Notes: a model not told the origin generated them from the letters alone. A DNA stretch of 64,000 bases from Micromonospora sp. C95 (GCF_018070465.1 NZ_JAGPXT010000004.1:248001-312000); one strand, 5' to 3'. Positions 26,339 to 37,859 are shown, numbered from the stretch's first letter. Numbers and translations are program-made.

Positions 26339-26731
26339 GGTGGTCCTCCCTGCACCTCGTCCGCGGATATAGACGTGACGCTTTGGTTAGTGCTGTTAGT
26401 ACGTTCGGGAGTCACCTTAGCCCGATCGTCTCCTGGAAATCTAGCCGAAAGGACGATGTACTTAAGTGAATTCTGGGCATGAAAGCCGCGAAAACTCCCA
26501 CAGGGGGTTTGTCGAGCAGGCAGGGGCGGGCGCGCCTGTGATGTCCAGTCGCCCGATCGGGCCAGTCGCGGATGTCCATGCGCACCCCGCCGTCGGGCCG
26601 GACGATCAGGTCAGGCCGCCGAACGGACGATGCTCGGCTCGGATGGCAAGCGGAGTGTCACCAATCCGTCGTTGTCCCGTCAACGGGACTGGGCTTAGCG
26701 TCGCGGGGTACATCCCTGATCCGGAGGTGCC
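26339..26731. other. Divergent intergenic region, sigma factor / ADC-like gene
   Basis: 393 bases without a credible gene. It holds the leader and promoter of the sigma-factor gene; a direct repeat GTTAGT-N3-GTTAGT at 26386-26400 is the only patterned sequence I notice. The GGAGGTG ribosome binding site of the rightward gene lies at its end. No clear -35/-10 pair was identified for either gene. Confidence 0.5.
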
Positions 26732-27466
26732 GTGCTCGATCCTGCCGTTCCCCACCTCGTCGTGAACAGCCGCACGCTGTACTTCAGTTGGCTGCCGGCG
26801 GACCCGGACGCGGTGGCGGCGCTGGTCCCCGCAGGGCTGCGGCCCCACCCGGACCGTGAGGTCTTCATGAACCAGTACGTGGTGGACGACGAGAGCCAGA
26901 CCTCCGGCTTCGGTTCCTACTCGCTCACCTACCTCGGTGTCACGCTCGTCGGGATGGACGCCCCGGACGGAATCACCCCCGGTGGTTGGTGGACCCACTA
27001 CGTCACCTCCAGCGAGCGGGTGCGCAACTACGCGCTGGCCCGGGGCGCCCCGGCCGTGCCCGGTCGCACCACCATCACCGAGCAGGGCGACACGATCGCC
27101 ACCGGGACGGACATCGAGGGCGTGCCGGTGATCCGAGCCCAGGTGCGCGTCGGTGACACCGGACACACCATGCACAACGGCCACCACCGCTACCTGACCG
27201 AGTTGCACGGTCAACTGGTCAGCAGCATCTATCCGGTGGTCGCCGAACCGTCCACGGCGTTCGAGATCGAGTCGGTCGAGTTTCTCGACCCGGACCACCC
27301 GGTGTACGCGTTGCGCCCGGAGAACCCGCTCACCATCGCCTGGGGCTACTACTCGCCGCGCTCCTCGTTCGCGTACCCGGGTGGGCTGACGGTCCTCGGT
27401 GAGGTGGCGCCGAGCTACCAGGTGCCCGACCGGCGGGCCCGCAGCGGCCTGCCGTCGGGGTCGTAG
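26732..27466 (+). CDS. Acetoacetate decarboxylase-like family protein
   Basis: 244 residues from GTG 26732 with GGAGGTG upstream. The overall pattern ('LYFSWLPADPDAVAALVPAGLRPHP', 'YLGVTLVGMDAPDG', 'YYSPRSSFAYPGGLTVLG') fits the acetoacetate-decarboxylase-like beta-barrel. The family's EEPK block with its Schiff-base lysine is not found, so decarboxylation is unlikely; ring or lipid binding has been seen in divergent members. Its last 52 bases overlap the convergent phospholipase D gene. Confidence 0.65.
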   Translation: MLDPAVPHLVVNSRTLYFSWLPADPDAVAALVPAGLRPHPDREVFMNQYVVDDESQTSGFGSYSLTYLGVTLVGMDAPDGITPGGWWTHYVTSSERVRNYALARGAPAVPGRTTITEQGDTIATGTDIEGVPVIRAQVRVGDTGHTMHNGHHRYLTELHGQLVSSIYPVVAEPSTAFEIESVEFLDPDHPVYALRPENPLTIAWGYYSPRSSFAYPGGLTVLGEVAPSYQVPDRRARSGLPSGS

Positions 27467-29034
27467 ACCAGGCGGTACGCGGGCAGCGCCCAGGCCCGGG
27501 TCCACCAGGGCAGCCGCCGGGCACGGTGCGGTCGGAGCCGGCCGGGTGGGCGGGGTCCCACCTGGCCGCCGTCGTACCAGCGCTGTAACGCCTCGGCGGC
27601 GGTGGTGATCGCGGTGACCGCGTCGTCCGGGTCGGTCAGGTCGGCGTCGTCGTCGCCGCCGGCCGGATCGCGGTCCAGATGCTCGCGGAGCAGGCGTAGC
27701 CGCAGCTCCCGGGCGAACCGCCGGGCCCGGTCACCCTGACCCGCCGGATCGTGCGGGGAACGCTCGTCCGCAGTGTCGTCAAGCACCGCGCAGGACAGTT
27801 CGCTGTCGTGCGTCCAGGACCGCCGGTTGAAGTTGTCGCTGCCGACGCAGGCCCACACGTCGTCGACCACGCACACCTTGGCGTGCACGTAGACCGGGGT
27901 GCCGGCGTGGTTCTCCACGTCGAAGACGTGCACCCGCCCCGCCGCGGCCTGCTCGCACAGGGCCAGCGCCTGCTCTCGACCGACCGTGTTCGGTGGCAGG
28001 GCCAGCCGCCCGTCCACGTCGGGATGGCGTGGTACCACCGCGACCAGGTGCAGCTCCGGATTGTCGCGCAGCGCCGTGGCGAAGAGCTCGGCCACCTCGG
28101 TGGACCAGAGGTACTGGTCCTCCAGGTAGATCAGCCGACGGGCGCGGCGTACCGCCTTGGTGTAGCCGCGGGCCACCGTGCGTTCGCCGTCCGGGGCGAA
28201 CGCGTACCGGGGCCGGACCGCGGGATAGGTGCGCAACACCTGGACGTGGTGCGGTCCGCAGGCCGGCGGATCGGCGGGTTGGTCCGGCAGCGGCCCGGCG
28301 GTGAGGTCCGCCCCGCGGAGCCGGTCGCGCAGATAGGCCAGGGGGTTCTCCGAGTCCAGTGGCATCGGGTCGGTCCACCGCTCGCGGAACGTGGTGTCCA
28401 GCGCGCCCACCACCGGCCCGCGCAGCGCGAGCTGCACGTCGTGCCAGGGCGGGTGGTCACCGTACGCGGCGGCCATCCGTACCGCCTGCGGGTCACCGTG
28501 GTGCGCGTCGTCGTCGCGGCGGCTGTGGCACAGGTCGATGCCGCCGACGAAGGCGATGTCCCTGTCGGGGGCGGCCGGGCGGCGCAGCACCACCAGCTTC
28601 TGGTGGTGTGATCCGCCTCGCCGGACCCGCTGGTCGAGCAGCACCTCGCCGCCGGCGGCCGAGATCGCCTCGCTGAGGTTGCGGTTCTCCTGGTGGCTGT
28701 AGGACAGCACGTCGAGGTGCGACCGCCAGATCAGTCCCTTGACCACCACACCGCGCTGGGCGGCGCGGGCGAACAGCTGGGAGATCGTCGGCCCGTCCGG
28801 GCGGAGGCGCTGGTCCGGGTCGCCCCGCCAGTCGGCGAAGAACAGGTGGTCGCCGGCGCCCAGCCCGTCGACCTCGGCGACCAGCCGGTCGAAGTACGCG
28901 GCACCGTGAATTAGCGGCTCGGCGAGGTTTCCACTGGTCCAGACGGGTAACTCAGAGACCGGGTTGGCGCGTTCCGGTGCGGTGAGGAACCAGTCCTGCA
29001 GCGGCACGCTCCCGCCCTCGGAGAGGTCGTTCAC
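27415..29034 (-). CDS. Phospholipase D family protein
   Basis: 539 residues with two HKD motifs: 'SHHQKLVVLRRP' followed by 'GGIDLCHSRRDDD' (about residues 142-175), and 'VHAKVCVVDDVWACVGSDNFNRRS' (about 400-425), which together form one active site with a phospho-His intermediate. The long intervening region and 'ERWTDP' block fit the PLD family that includes phosphatidyltransferases and phospholipases. No signal peptide is evident, so it is likely cytoplasmic or membrane-associated. It overlaps the convergent ADC-like gene by 52 bases. Confidence 0.88.
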   Translation of the reverse strand: MNDLSEGGSVPLQDWFLTAPERANPVSELPVWTSGNLAEPLIHGAAYFDRLVAEVDGLGAGDHLFFADWRGDPDQRLRPDGPTISQLFARAAQRGVVVKGLIWRSHLDVLSYSHQENRNLSEAISAAGGEVLLDQRVRRGGSHHQKLVVLRRPAAPDRDIAFVGGIDLCHSRRDDDAHHGDPQAVRMAAAYGDHPPWHDVQLALRGPVVGALDTTFRERWTDPMPLDSENPLAYLRDRLRGADLTAGPLPDQPADPPACGPHHVQVLRTYPAVRPRYAFAPDGERTVARGYTKAVRRARRLIYLEDQYLWSTEVAELFATALRDNPELHLVAVVPRHPDVDGRLALPPNTVGREQALALCEQAAAGRVHVFDVENHAGTPVYVHAKVCVVDDVWACVGSDNFNRRSWTHDSELSCAVLDDTADERSPHDPAGQGDRARRFARELRLRLLREHLDRDPAGGDDDADLTDPDDAVTAITTAAEALQRWYDGGQVGPRPPGRLRPHRARRLPWWTRAWALPAYRLVYDPDGRPLRARRSGTW

Positions 29035-29129
29035 GTCCTCACCATACGAACCCGTCGTCGGGATCGCACGCTGGTGGGCTGCTGGCTGATGGCGTCCGAC
29101 CCCCGATCCGAGCAGTGAGGAGTCGAAGC

Positions 29130-29258
29130 ATGTCCGGCGAGCCGACGAACTCCGCGACCGAGCACCGTGAGCAGGCGGTGGAGGGCGAGCGGGGGGCGCT
29201 GTTGACCGTACTGGTGATGGTCCTGCTCGGCCTGGCCGGCATCTTCGCCGTCTCCTGA
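29130..29258 (+). CDS. 42-aa single-helix membrane peptide
   Basis: ATG 29130 has GAGGAG 8 bases upstream. The product has a charged N-terminal half ('SGEPTNSATEHREQAVEGER') and one membrane helix ('ALLTVLVMVLLGLAGIFAVS') that ends the protein. A hairpin terminator follows within 8 bases, so this is a complete single-gene unit. It is divergent from phospholipase D. Function unknown. Confidence 0.7.
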   Translation: MSGEPTNSATEHREQAVEGERGALLTVLVMVLLGLAGIFAVS

Positions 29259-29265
29259 GCCGGAC

Positions 29266-29292
29266 GGGCGGCCCCGGAAACCGGAGCCGCCC
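29266..29292. terminator. Terminator hairpin
   Basis: A 12-base stem (29266-29277 with 29281-29292, one mismatch) with an AAA loop lies between the small membrane peptide and the convergent pirin gene. Confidence 0.7.
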
Positions 29293-29308
29293 TGCGTCCA
29301 GTGGTCGC

Positions 29309-30295
29309 TCAGGGGCGCTCGCCCTGCCCCTCGGTGTGCGCCAGCCGCTGTGCCGGAACGACGCCGAGCCGCCCGGCCTGGAAGTCCTCGAACGCCTGGA
29401 TCAGCTCGTCGCGGGTGTTCATCACGAACGGCCCGTAGTGCGCCACCGGCTCCCGGATGGGCTGGCCGCCCATGATGTAGAGGTCCAGGGTCTGGTTGCG
29501 GCTGTCCTGGCGGGCGTTGGCCTTGAACCGCAGCGCGTCACCCGGCCCGTGCACGGCCAGCTGACCGGTGCGTACGCCGCGCCCGTTGGCGCCGACCGTG
29601 CCGCGACCGCCGAGCACGTACACCAGCGCGTTGAAGTCCGGCCGCCAGGGCAGATCCACCTGCGCCCCCGGCTCGACCGTCACGTGGGCGACGGTGATCG
29701 GGGTGTACGTGGAGCCGGGCCCCTTGTGGCCGGCGATCTCACCGGCGATCACCCGGATCAGCGCCCCACCGTCTCCGGTGGTGAGCAGCGCGGCCTCGTT
29801 GCCCCGGATGTCCTGGTACTTCGGCGGGCTCATCTTGGCCGCACTGGGCAGGTTGACCCACAGCTGGGTGCCGTGGAACAGGCCACCGCTGACGACCAGG
29901 TGCTCCGGCGGGGCCTCGATGTGCAGCAGGCCGCTGCCAGCGGTCATCCACTGGGTGTCGCCGTTGGTGATCGTGCCGCCGCCGCCGTGGCTGTCCTGGT
30001 GGTCGAAGATGCCGTCGATGATGTAGGTGACGGTCTCGAAGCCCCGGTGCGGGTGCCAGGAGGTGCCCTTCGGCTCGCCGGGCGCGTAGTCCACCTCGCC
30101 CATCTGGTCCAGCATGATGAACGGGTCCAGCTCGCTCATCGGCACCCCGGCGAAGGCCTTGCGCACCGGGAAACCCTCGCCCTCGAAGCCGCTGGGCGCG
30201 GTGGTGAGCCGGCGAACCGGCCGGAACGCGGTGGACTCGTCGAGCCGGGGCAGCCGGGGCAGGACGAGGACGTTGTCGACGGTGATGGCGGGCAT
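29309..30295 (-). CDS. Pirin family protein
   Basis: 328 residues from ATG 30295. Bicupin: the metal-binding N-cupin shows 'WHPHRGFETVTYI' and 'HQDSHGGGGTI...QWMTAGSGLLHIEAP' with the conserved His and Glu ligands; a C-cupin follows ('VTVEPGAQVDLPWRPDFNALVYVLGG'). Pirins bind iron; some are quercetinases, others act as redox-sensitive regulators. It lies 10 bases downstream of the MarR gene, in one operon, so the MarR protein probably controls it. Confidence 0.9.
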   Translation of the reverse strand: MPAITVDNVLVLPRLPRLDESTAFRPVRRLTTAPSGFEGEGFPVRKAFAGVPMSELDPFIMLDQMGEVDYAPGEPKGTSWHPHRGFETVTYIIDGIFDHQDSHGGGGTITNGDTQWMTAGSGLLHIEAPPEHLVVSGGLFHGTQLWVNLPSAAKMSPPKYQDIRGNEAALLTTGDGGALIRVIAGEIAGHKGPGSTYTPITVAHVTVEPGAQVDLPWRPDFNALVYVLGGRGTVGANGRGVRTGQLAVHGPGDALRFKANARQDSRNQTLDLYIMGGQPIREPVAHYGPFVMNTRDELIQAFEDFQAGRLGVVPAQRLAHTEGQGERP

Positions 30296-30305
30296 CGGGG
30301 CTCCT

Positions 30306-30800
30306 TCAGTTGTCGCCGGGGGTGGTGGCGAGGGTGGCATCGCTGCCGTCGACCGCACGCAGTCGTCGGCCGAGCCGGGTGAAGATCCTGGTCAGGAAGG
30401 CGACCTCGGCGTCGTCGAGATCGTCCATCAGGTGGGTACGCACGGAGCGCAGGTGGTGCGGTGCGGCCTCCCGCAGCGCCAGCAGCCCGGCGGCGGTCAG
30501 CACCGCCTCGCTGCCCCGCCCGTCCTGCGGACAGGGCTGACGGGCGACCAGGCCCCGTCGTTGCATGGAGGAGACCTGATAGGTCAGCCGGCTGGGCGAG
30601 AAGACCAGGCGGTCGGCCAGCTCGCCCATCCGCAGCCGTTGCCCGGGCACCTCGGAGAGCAGCACCAGCACGTGGTAGTCGGCGAAGCTGAGCCCGCTGG
30701 CGGTGCGCAGGTCGTCCTCAAGTCGGGTGAACAACCGCTGGCTGGCCTCGATGTACGTCCGCCAGGCGGTCAGGCGGTCGCGGTCCAGGCTCTCGGTCAC
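30306..30800 (-). CDS. MarR-family regulator
   Basis: 164 residues from GTG 30800. Winged helix with 'SGLSFADYHVLVLLSEVPGQRLRMGELADRLVFSPSRLTYQVSSMQRRGLVARQP' and the wing 'DGRGSEAVLTAAG'. No ribosome binding site precedes the GTG; instead a promoter sits so close (30807-30835) that the mRNA should start at or next to the start codon, making it a leaderless gene. It leads the operon with pirin and likely regulates itself through the AT-rich operator-like sequence overlapping the promoter spacer. Confidence 0.88.
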   Translation of the reverse strand: MTESLDRDRLTAWRTYIEASQRLFTRLEDDLRTASGLSFADYHVLVLLSEVPGQRLRMGELADRLVFSPSRLTYQVSSMQRRGLVARQPCPQDGRGSEAVLTAAGLLALREAAPHHLRSVRTHLMDDLDDAEVAFLTRIFTRLGRRLRAVDGSDATLATTPGDN

Positions 30801-30806
30801 GCCGCC

Positions 30807-30835
30807 AAGATAGCACTTATTAAAAATTTGAACAA
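30807..30835 (-). promoter_or_regulatory. Leaderless promoter of the marR-pirin operon
   Basis: On the minus strand TTGTTC (30830-30835), a 17-base spacer and TATCTT (30807-30812) form a well-spaced promoter; only 6 bases separate the -10 from the GTG. The spacer is AT-rich (AAATTTTTAATAAG), rare in this genome and typical of MarR-binding sites. Confidence 0.65.
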
Positions 30836-30961
30836 GAAGCCGCCATCGTGGTGGTTGCGGGTACAGGTGGGAGTGCCAAGAGGTGATGTTGAAGCTTTGA
30901 AGGAGTGTGTCGGGCGGGGCCACGTGTCCGACGGGCACCTGCACGCCCGCCTCGCCACCGA

Positions 30962-31002
30962 CTGACCGGGCGGCCCCACCCACGGCGGGACGGCCCGGTC
31001 AG
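30962..31002 (-). terminator. Terminator-like hairpin after the YflT stress gene
   Basis: Perfect 10-bp stem (30962-30971 with 30993-31002) enclosing a 21-base partly structured loop, starting 10 bases beyond the stop codon at 31013. Confidence 0.5.
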
Positions 31003-31012
31003 CGGTTACCGG

Positions 31013-31600
31013 TCAGGTCGACGTCTGCGGTGCCCATCCACCCAGGTGCAGCCGGGCCAGCAGCTGACGCGCCTGGTCGGCCACGTCGGCCTCCACGGTG
31101 ACCGCGTACCGGTTGGCCCGCAGTGAACTGGCGGAGGTGAAGTCGCGCTGCCCGCCCGTCATCGCGTGTGCGACGGCACCGAAGACGGCACCCCAGATCG
31201 CACCGATGACGAGGCCGGCGAGGATCACCGCCACCCAGTTCCCGACGGTGAAGATGCCGAACAGCAGGCCGATGAACAGACCGAACCAGGCGCCCGTACC
31301 CGCACCGACAAGCCCCGCGCGGGCGGTGGTCAGCCGGCCCAGCACGGTCTCCACCAGGGTCAGGTCGGTGCCGACGATGGCGGTGCGTTCCACCGGGAAC
31401 CGGTTGTCGGCGAGGTGGTCCACCACCCGCTGGGCGGTCGGATAGTCCTCGAACGCGCCGATCGTCACGGTCGGCGGGCCGGTAGGTGGCCCGTGGCCGT
31501 CGCCAGCGGGTGCGGCGGGACGGCCGCCCGGGCCCGACGGGAGGGTGCCGCCGCCGGTCACGCCCGGCTGCCAGGCCGAGGGGTTCGACTGTGTGGTCAT
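31013..31600 (-). CDS. General stress protein, YflT/GSP17M-like
   Basis: 195 residues from ATG 31600, with AAGGAGGAGACC directly upstream. A Pro/Gly-rich N-terminus precedes the YflT-type domain ('TIGAFEDYPTAQRVVDHLADNRFPVERTAIVG'), then two helices ('AWFGLFIGLLFGIFTVGNW', 'VAVILAGLVIGAIWGAVFGAV') and a closing strand 'RYAVTVEADVADQARQLL'. Homologues belong to SigB-type stress regulons in Gram-positives, which would fit the SigB/F-like factor in this window, although I see no matching promoter. Confidence 0.82.
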   Translation of the reverse strand: MTTQSNPSAWQPGVTGGGTLPSGPGGRPAAPAGDGHGPPTGPPTVTIGAFEDYPTAQRVVDHLADNRFPVERTAIVGTDLTLVETVLGRLTTARAGLVGAGTGAWFGLFIGLLFGIFTVGNWVAVILAGLVIGAIWGAVFGAVAHAMTGGQRDFTSASSLRANRYAVTVEADVADQARQLLARLHLGGWAPQTST

Positions 31601-31717
31601 GGTCTCCTCCTTCGTCACCCGGTCGCCTACCCCACGTCGGCGCGGGGGTAACGCCCCGGCGGCGGCCGGCTCGCGGGCTGGCGCCACCGGGCGGAACAGC
31701 TCCGAGGGGAGACGGGG

Positions 31718-31761
31718 GTGGGCCCCCGGCACCGCCGGTGCGGCGGCGGCCGAGGGCCCAC
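31718..31761 (-). terminator. Possible terminator after GH6 cellulase
   Basis: GTGGGCCC (31718-31725) pairs with GGGCCCAC (31754-31761); the enclosed 28 bases are GC-rich and can extend the stem. It lies 21 bases beyond the cellulase stop. Confidence 0.4.
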
Positions 31762-31782
31762 GGGACGGGACGGGTCGGGCGA

Positions 31783-34292
<2,510 letters not shown>

Positions 34293-34325
34293 CGCGCCGC
34301 CTGCGCGCGCCGTCCGGCGGACAGC

Positions 34326-35606
34326 TCAGGCGGCGACGGCGGGGGAGGGCTCCGGCGGAGAGGCTGTTGCGGTGCGCTCGCCCGACGTGTCGAGCATCCG
34401 CATGACTGGCGTCGCCGCGATGCCGTGCACCACCACCGAGACGATCACCACCAGGGCGACGGTGGCCCAGACCAGCTCCGCCTGCGGGAAGTCCGCCTTC
34501 GTGGTGGCGTACGCCAGGTAGTAGAACGAGCCGATGCCCCGGATGCCGAAGGCCGCGATCACCAGGTGCTCCGCGGGCCGTCCGGGGGCGCCGCGCAGCG
34601 CCAGCCAACCGGCGAGCGGTCGGACCAGGAACACCAGGGCCAGGCCGACAAGTGCGGCGGGCCAGGTCAACGCGGCCAGCAGCCCGCTGATCACCGCGCC
34701 GCCCAGCAGCAGCAACATCAGCACGGTGAGCAGCCGTTCCACCTGCTCGGCGAAGTCGTGCAGCACCGCGTGGTACTTGTGGTTGCGCTCCGCCGCCCGG
34801 ATCGCGCGGGCAGCCACGAAGACCGCCAGGAAGCCGTAGCCGCCGGCCACCTCCACCAGCCCGTACGCCAGGAAGGTGGCGGCCAGCGCCAGGAACCCCT
34901 CGGCGTGCCGGGCCAGCCGCAGCTCGCTGGGCGCCCGGAAGAAGAGCTTGCCGAGCAGCCACCCGATCAGGAGCCCGCCGACCAGCCCGACCGCGATCTT
35001 GTAGAGCAGGTCGACGGTGATCCAACGGGCCAGCCAGTCGCCGGGGGCGAGGCCACTGCCGGCGATCGCGATGGCCGCGTAGACGAACGGGAACGCCAGA
35101 CCGTCGTTCAGCCCGGCCTCCGAGGTGAGCGCGAACCGAACCTCGTCCTCGGCATCCTCATCAGCGTTGGGCTCGCCGACCTGGACGTCACTGGCGAGCA
35201 CCGGGTCGGTCGGCGCGAGCGCCGCGGCCAGCAGCAACGCGCTGGCCGGCACCAGACCCGCCCACCACCAGCCGAGCAGGGCGACGGCGGCGATGCACAG
35301 CGGCATGGCCACGGCCAGCAGCCGCCACGTCGACGACCAACGCGCCCAGCTCAACGGTCGGTCGATCTTCAGCCCGGCGCCCATCAGCGCGACGATCACG
35401 CAGATCTCGGTGAGATGGGTGGCGAGGTCCCGATGGGTCAGGGGATCCGGCACGGGCAGATCGGTGGGCAGCAGGTAGATCAGCATCCCCAGACCGAGGA
35501 AGGCCAGCGGCATGGACAGCGGTCGCCGCTCCAGCAATCGCGGCAGGATGCCGGCGAGCAGTGCCGCCACACCGAACACCGCGAACGCAACGTCGATCGT
35601 CTCCAC
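34326..35606 (-). CDS. Cation:proton antiporter (CPA1 family)
   Basis: 426 residues, about 12 helices, from GTG 35606 with GAGAGG upstream. Helix 'ALAPTDPVLASDVQVG' and the 'LTSEAGLNDGLAFPFVYAA' block with the ion-binding Asn-Asp pair identify a Na+(K+)/H+ exchanger of the NhaP type. There is no large regulatory domain at the C-terminus, only a short Pro-rich tail. It exchanges Na+ or K+ for H+ across the plasma membrane for pH and salt homeostasis. Confidence 0.9.
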   Translation of the reverse strand: METIDVAFAVFGVAALLAGILPRLLERRPLSMPLAFLGLGMLIYLLPTDLPVPDPLTHRDLATHLTEICVIVALMGAGLKIDRPLSWARWSSTWRLLAVAMPLCIAAVALLGWWWAGLVPASALLLAAALAPTDPVLASDVQVGEPNADEDAEDEVRFALTSEAGLNDGLAFPFVYAAIAIAGSGLAPGDWLARWITVDLLYKIAVGLVGGLLIGWLLGKLFFRAPSELRLARHAEGFLALAATFLAYGLVEVAGGYGFLAVFVAARAIRAAERNHKYHAVLHDFAEQVERLLTVLMLLLLGGAVISGLLAALTWPAALVGLALVFLVRPLAGWLALRGAPGRPAEHLVIAAFGIRGIGSFYYLAYATTKADFPQAELVWATVALVVIVSVVVHGIAATPVMRMLDTSGERTATASPPEPSPAVAA

Positions 35607-35729
35607 CGGACCGCCTCTCGCCACGCCCGCGGCACGCGGACAGTGGCGCACAACGTGCCCCGGCCGACGTTCCGGTAATCCGGAATTCTTCCCCGGGCTG
35701 ACGAGGTGCCGACGCCCTTGGTCCGGCGG

Positions 35730-37859
35730 TCAGGCGGGTGGGAGCAGGATCTCGAACCAGACCGTCGAGCCGCGGACGGTGGGATCGGTGCCCCAGGCGT
35801 CGCTCAACTCCTCGATCAGCCCCAATCCGCGCCCCCGGCTGCTCAGGGTCTCCGTGCGGGCCCGGGTCACCGTGCCCCGGGAGCCCGAGTCGGCCACCGA
35901 GACGAGCAGCCGCTCGGGGCTGAGGTCGACCTCCACCCGGGCCGCCGTGCCGGCGTGCAGCAGCGCGTTGGTGGTCAGCTCGCTGGTGCACAGCACAGCC
36001 GCGCCGATCACCGACTCCGCGACCTCCCACTCGGTCAGCTGGGCGGTCATCCAGTGCCGCACCCGGCTCGGTGCGGTCGGCTCGGCGGGGACCTCCATCC
36101 GCGCCGACCGGCTCGGCCGCACCGCGTACTCGACGGCGAGCACGGCCACGTCGTCCTCGGTCGCGCCGGGCACGGCCGCGGAGGCCACCGCGCACAACGC
36201 CCGCGGGTCGCCACTTGGCGCACCGGCCACCGACTCCGCCAGGCGGGCCAGGCCGTCCGACAGGCCGTGCCGGCGTCGTTCCACCACACCGTCGCTGAAC
36301 AGCAGCAGCGTGTCACCGGGCACGAACGCGACGGTACGCGTCGCTGCCCGGTAACCGACCCCCAAGGGAGCACCCGAGGGCACGTCGACGTACTCGGCCC
36401 CCGGCTCACCCGTCGGCGAACAGCGACGCACCAGCGGCGCGGGATGACCGGCACTGGCCAGGGTCAGCTCCTTGCGGCCGACGTCGATGACGCCGAACGT
36501 CACGGTGACGAACAGCTCGTACGTGCCGGCCTCGGCACCCAGGCTGCCCACCAGCCGGTCGAGCCCGGCGAGCACCTCGTCCGGGCGTGGATCGTTGAGC
36601 GCCAGCGCCCGCAGCGCGGCGCGCACCTGCCCCATCCGGGCGGCGGCCTGCACGTCGTGGCCCGCGACGTCCCCGAGGACCACACCCAGGTCGCCGGTGG
36701 GCAGCACGAATGCGTCGTAGAAGTCACCGCCCGCGGCGTTGCCGTCCACTCCCGGGTCGTAGCGCGCGGCGATCCGTAGGTGGGGCAGGACCGGCAGGTT
36801 CTCCGGCAGCATGCTCCGTTGCAGCAGCTGGGCGGTGCCGTGCTGGGTCTCGAAGCGGCGGGCCCGCTCGGTGGCCTGCCCGACCAACTCGGCCGATGCC
36901 GCCAGCAGGGCCCGCTCCGCGGCCGACCACGGGTGCGGCGAGCGGTAGCCGACCGTCAGCGCCCCCCGAACCACCGACGCCCGCAGCGGTACCGCCGCGA
37001 GGGCGCGGATCTTCTGGTCGTGGCGGTCGGCCGCGATCTCGTGCAGCGGCTGGCCGTCGGCGACGAAGCTGGCCTGGCCGGTGCGGGCACTTACCACCAC
37101 CGGTGCCGACCAGCCGGCGGGACCGCGTCGCCACAGTGGGGGCAGCCGTTCGTCCGCCTCGTCCACCAACTCGCCCCGGACCCGCCGGACCATCCGCCAT
37201 CCGGTGCCGCCACCGCCGTCGTCGACCGCGAAGGAGACCCGGTCGGCGTCGAACGAGGTGATCGCGTGACGCAGTGCGACCCGGGCCACGTCGTCCAGGG
37301 TGAGCGTGCCGGAGAGGGCGGCGGCGAAATCGCTCAGGCCCTGCAGCTGCCGGGTCGCCGGGCTGGTCTCGGCGACCACGGACAGCACGCCGACGACCCG
37401 GCCGTGGCTGTCCCGCACGGGCGAACACGCGCGGGTGTAGACGGGCTGGTCGAGTGCGACGGAGGCGGAATGCAGCGGGAGCGGGATCTCCCGGTCCAGG
37501 ACGGGAACCCCGGTGCGGTAGGTCTGCTCGACGACGTCACCGACACCGGGGCGCTGCCAGACCTCGGCGAAGACCTCGGCGGGGGGCCGCCCCATGGCGT
37601 CCGGATGTCGGTCGCCGATCAGGCCGGCGTACGCGTCGTTGTACAACAGCAGCAGTTCCGCGCCGAGGTGCAGAGCCATCGGAGCCGGGGAGGCGAGCAC
37701 CACCTCGACCGTCGCGCGGACGGCGGAGTCCCAGGACTCGTACGGGCCGAGCGCGGTGTCACCCCACCGGGGGTGGCCGGCGACGGCCGCCGTGCCCGGC
37801 ACCCCCGGGCCCGGCAGCGGGCCTGCTGGCGTGGGTACTCGCCCGACCGTTCCTGGCAT
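35730..37859 (-). CDS. SpoIIE-type phosphatase with PAS/GAF sensor and anti-sigma ATPase domain
   Basis: 709 residues. An N-terminal PAS-like domain (about 30-165, 'LLLLYNDAYAGLIGDRHPDAMG'), a GAF domain (about 175-335), a SpoIIE/PP2C domain (about 345-570: 'AGGDFYDAFVLPTGDLGVVLGDVAGHDVQAA', 'LLLFSDGVVERRR', 'EDDVAVLAVEY') and a HATPase_c domain of the anti-sigma kinase type (about 580-709: 'LCTSELTTNALLHAG', 'VADSGSRG', 'SSRGRGLGLIEELSDAWG'). Such proteins control anti-anti-sigma factor phosphorylation in response to signals. The sigma factor at 25514 is a possible, unproven target. Confidence 0.9.
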   Translation of the reverse strand: MPGTVGRVPTPAGPLPGPGVPGTAAVAGHPRWGDTALGPYESWDSAVRATVEVVLASPAPMALHLGAELLLLYNDAYAGLIGDRHPDAMGRPPAEVFAEVWQRPGVGDVVEQTYRTGVPVLDREIPLPLHSASVALDQPVYTRACSPVRDSHGRVVGVLSVVAETSPATRQLQGLSDFAAALSGTLTLDDVARVALRHAITSFDADRVSFAVDDGGGGTGWRMVRRVRGELVDEADERLPPLWRRGPAGWSAPVVVSARTGQASFVADGQPLHEIAADRHDQKIRALAAVPLRASVVRGALTVGYRSPHPWSAAERALLAASAELVGQATERARRFETQHGTAQLLQRSMLPENLPVLPHLRIAARYDPGVDGNAAGGDFYDAFVLPTGDLGVVLGDVAGHDVQAAARMGQVRAALRALALNDPRPDEVLAGLDRLVGSLGAEAGTYELFVTVTFGVIDVGRKELTLASAGHPAPLVRRCSPTGEPGAEYVDVPSGAPLGVGYRAATRTVAFVPGDTLLLFSDGVVERRRHGLSDGLARLAESVAGAPSGDPRALCAVASAAVPGATEDDVAVLAVEYAVRPSRSARMEVPAEPTAPSRVRHWMTAQLTEWEVAESVIGAAVLCTSELTTNALLHAGTAARVEVDLSPERLLVSVADSGSRGTVTRARTETLSSRGRGLGLIEELSDAWGTDPTVRGSTVWFEILLPPA

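Noticed and set aside
26386..26400. GTTAGT direct repeats upstream of the sigma factor as an operator
   Set aside because: Short, without symmetry or a clear promoter nearby; kept only as a remark in the intergenic entry.
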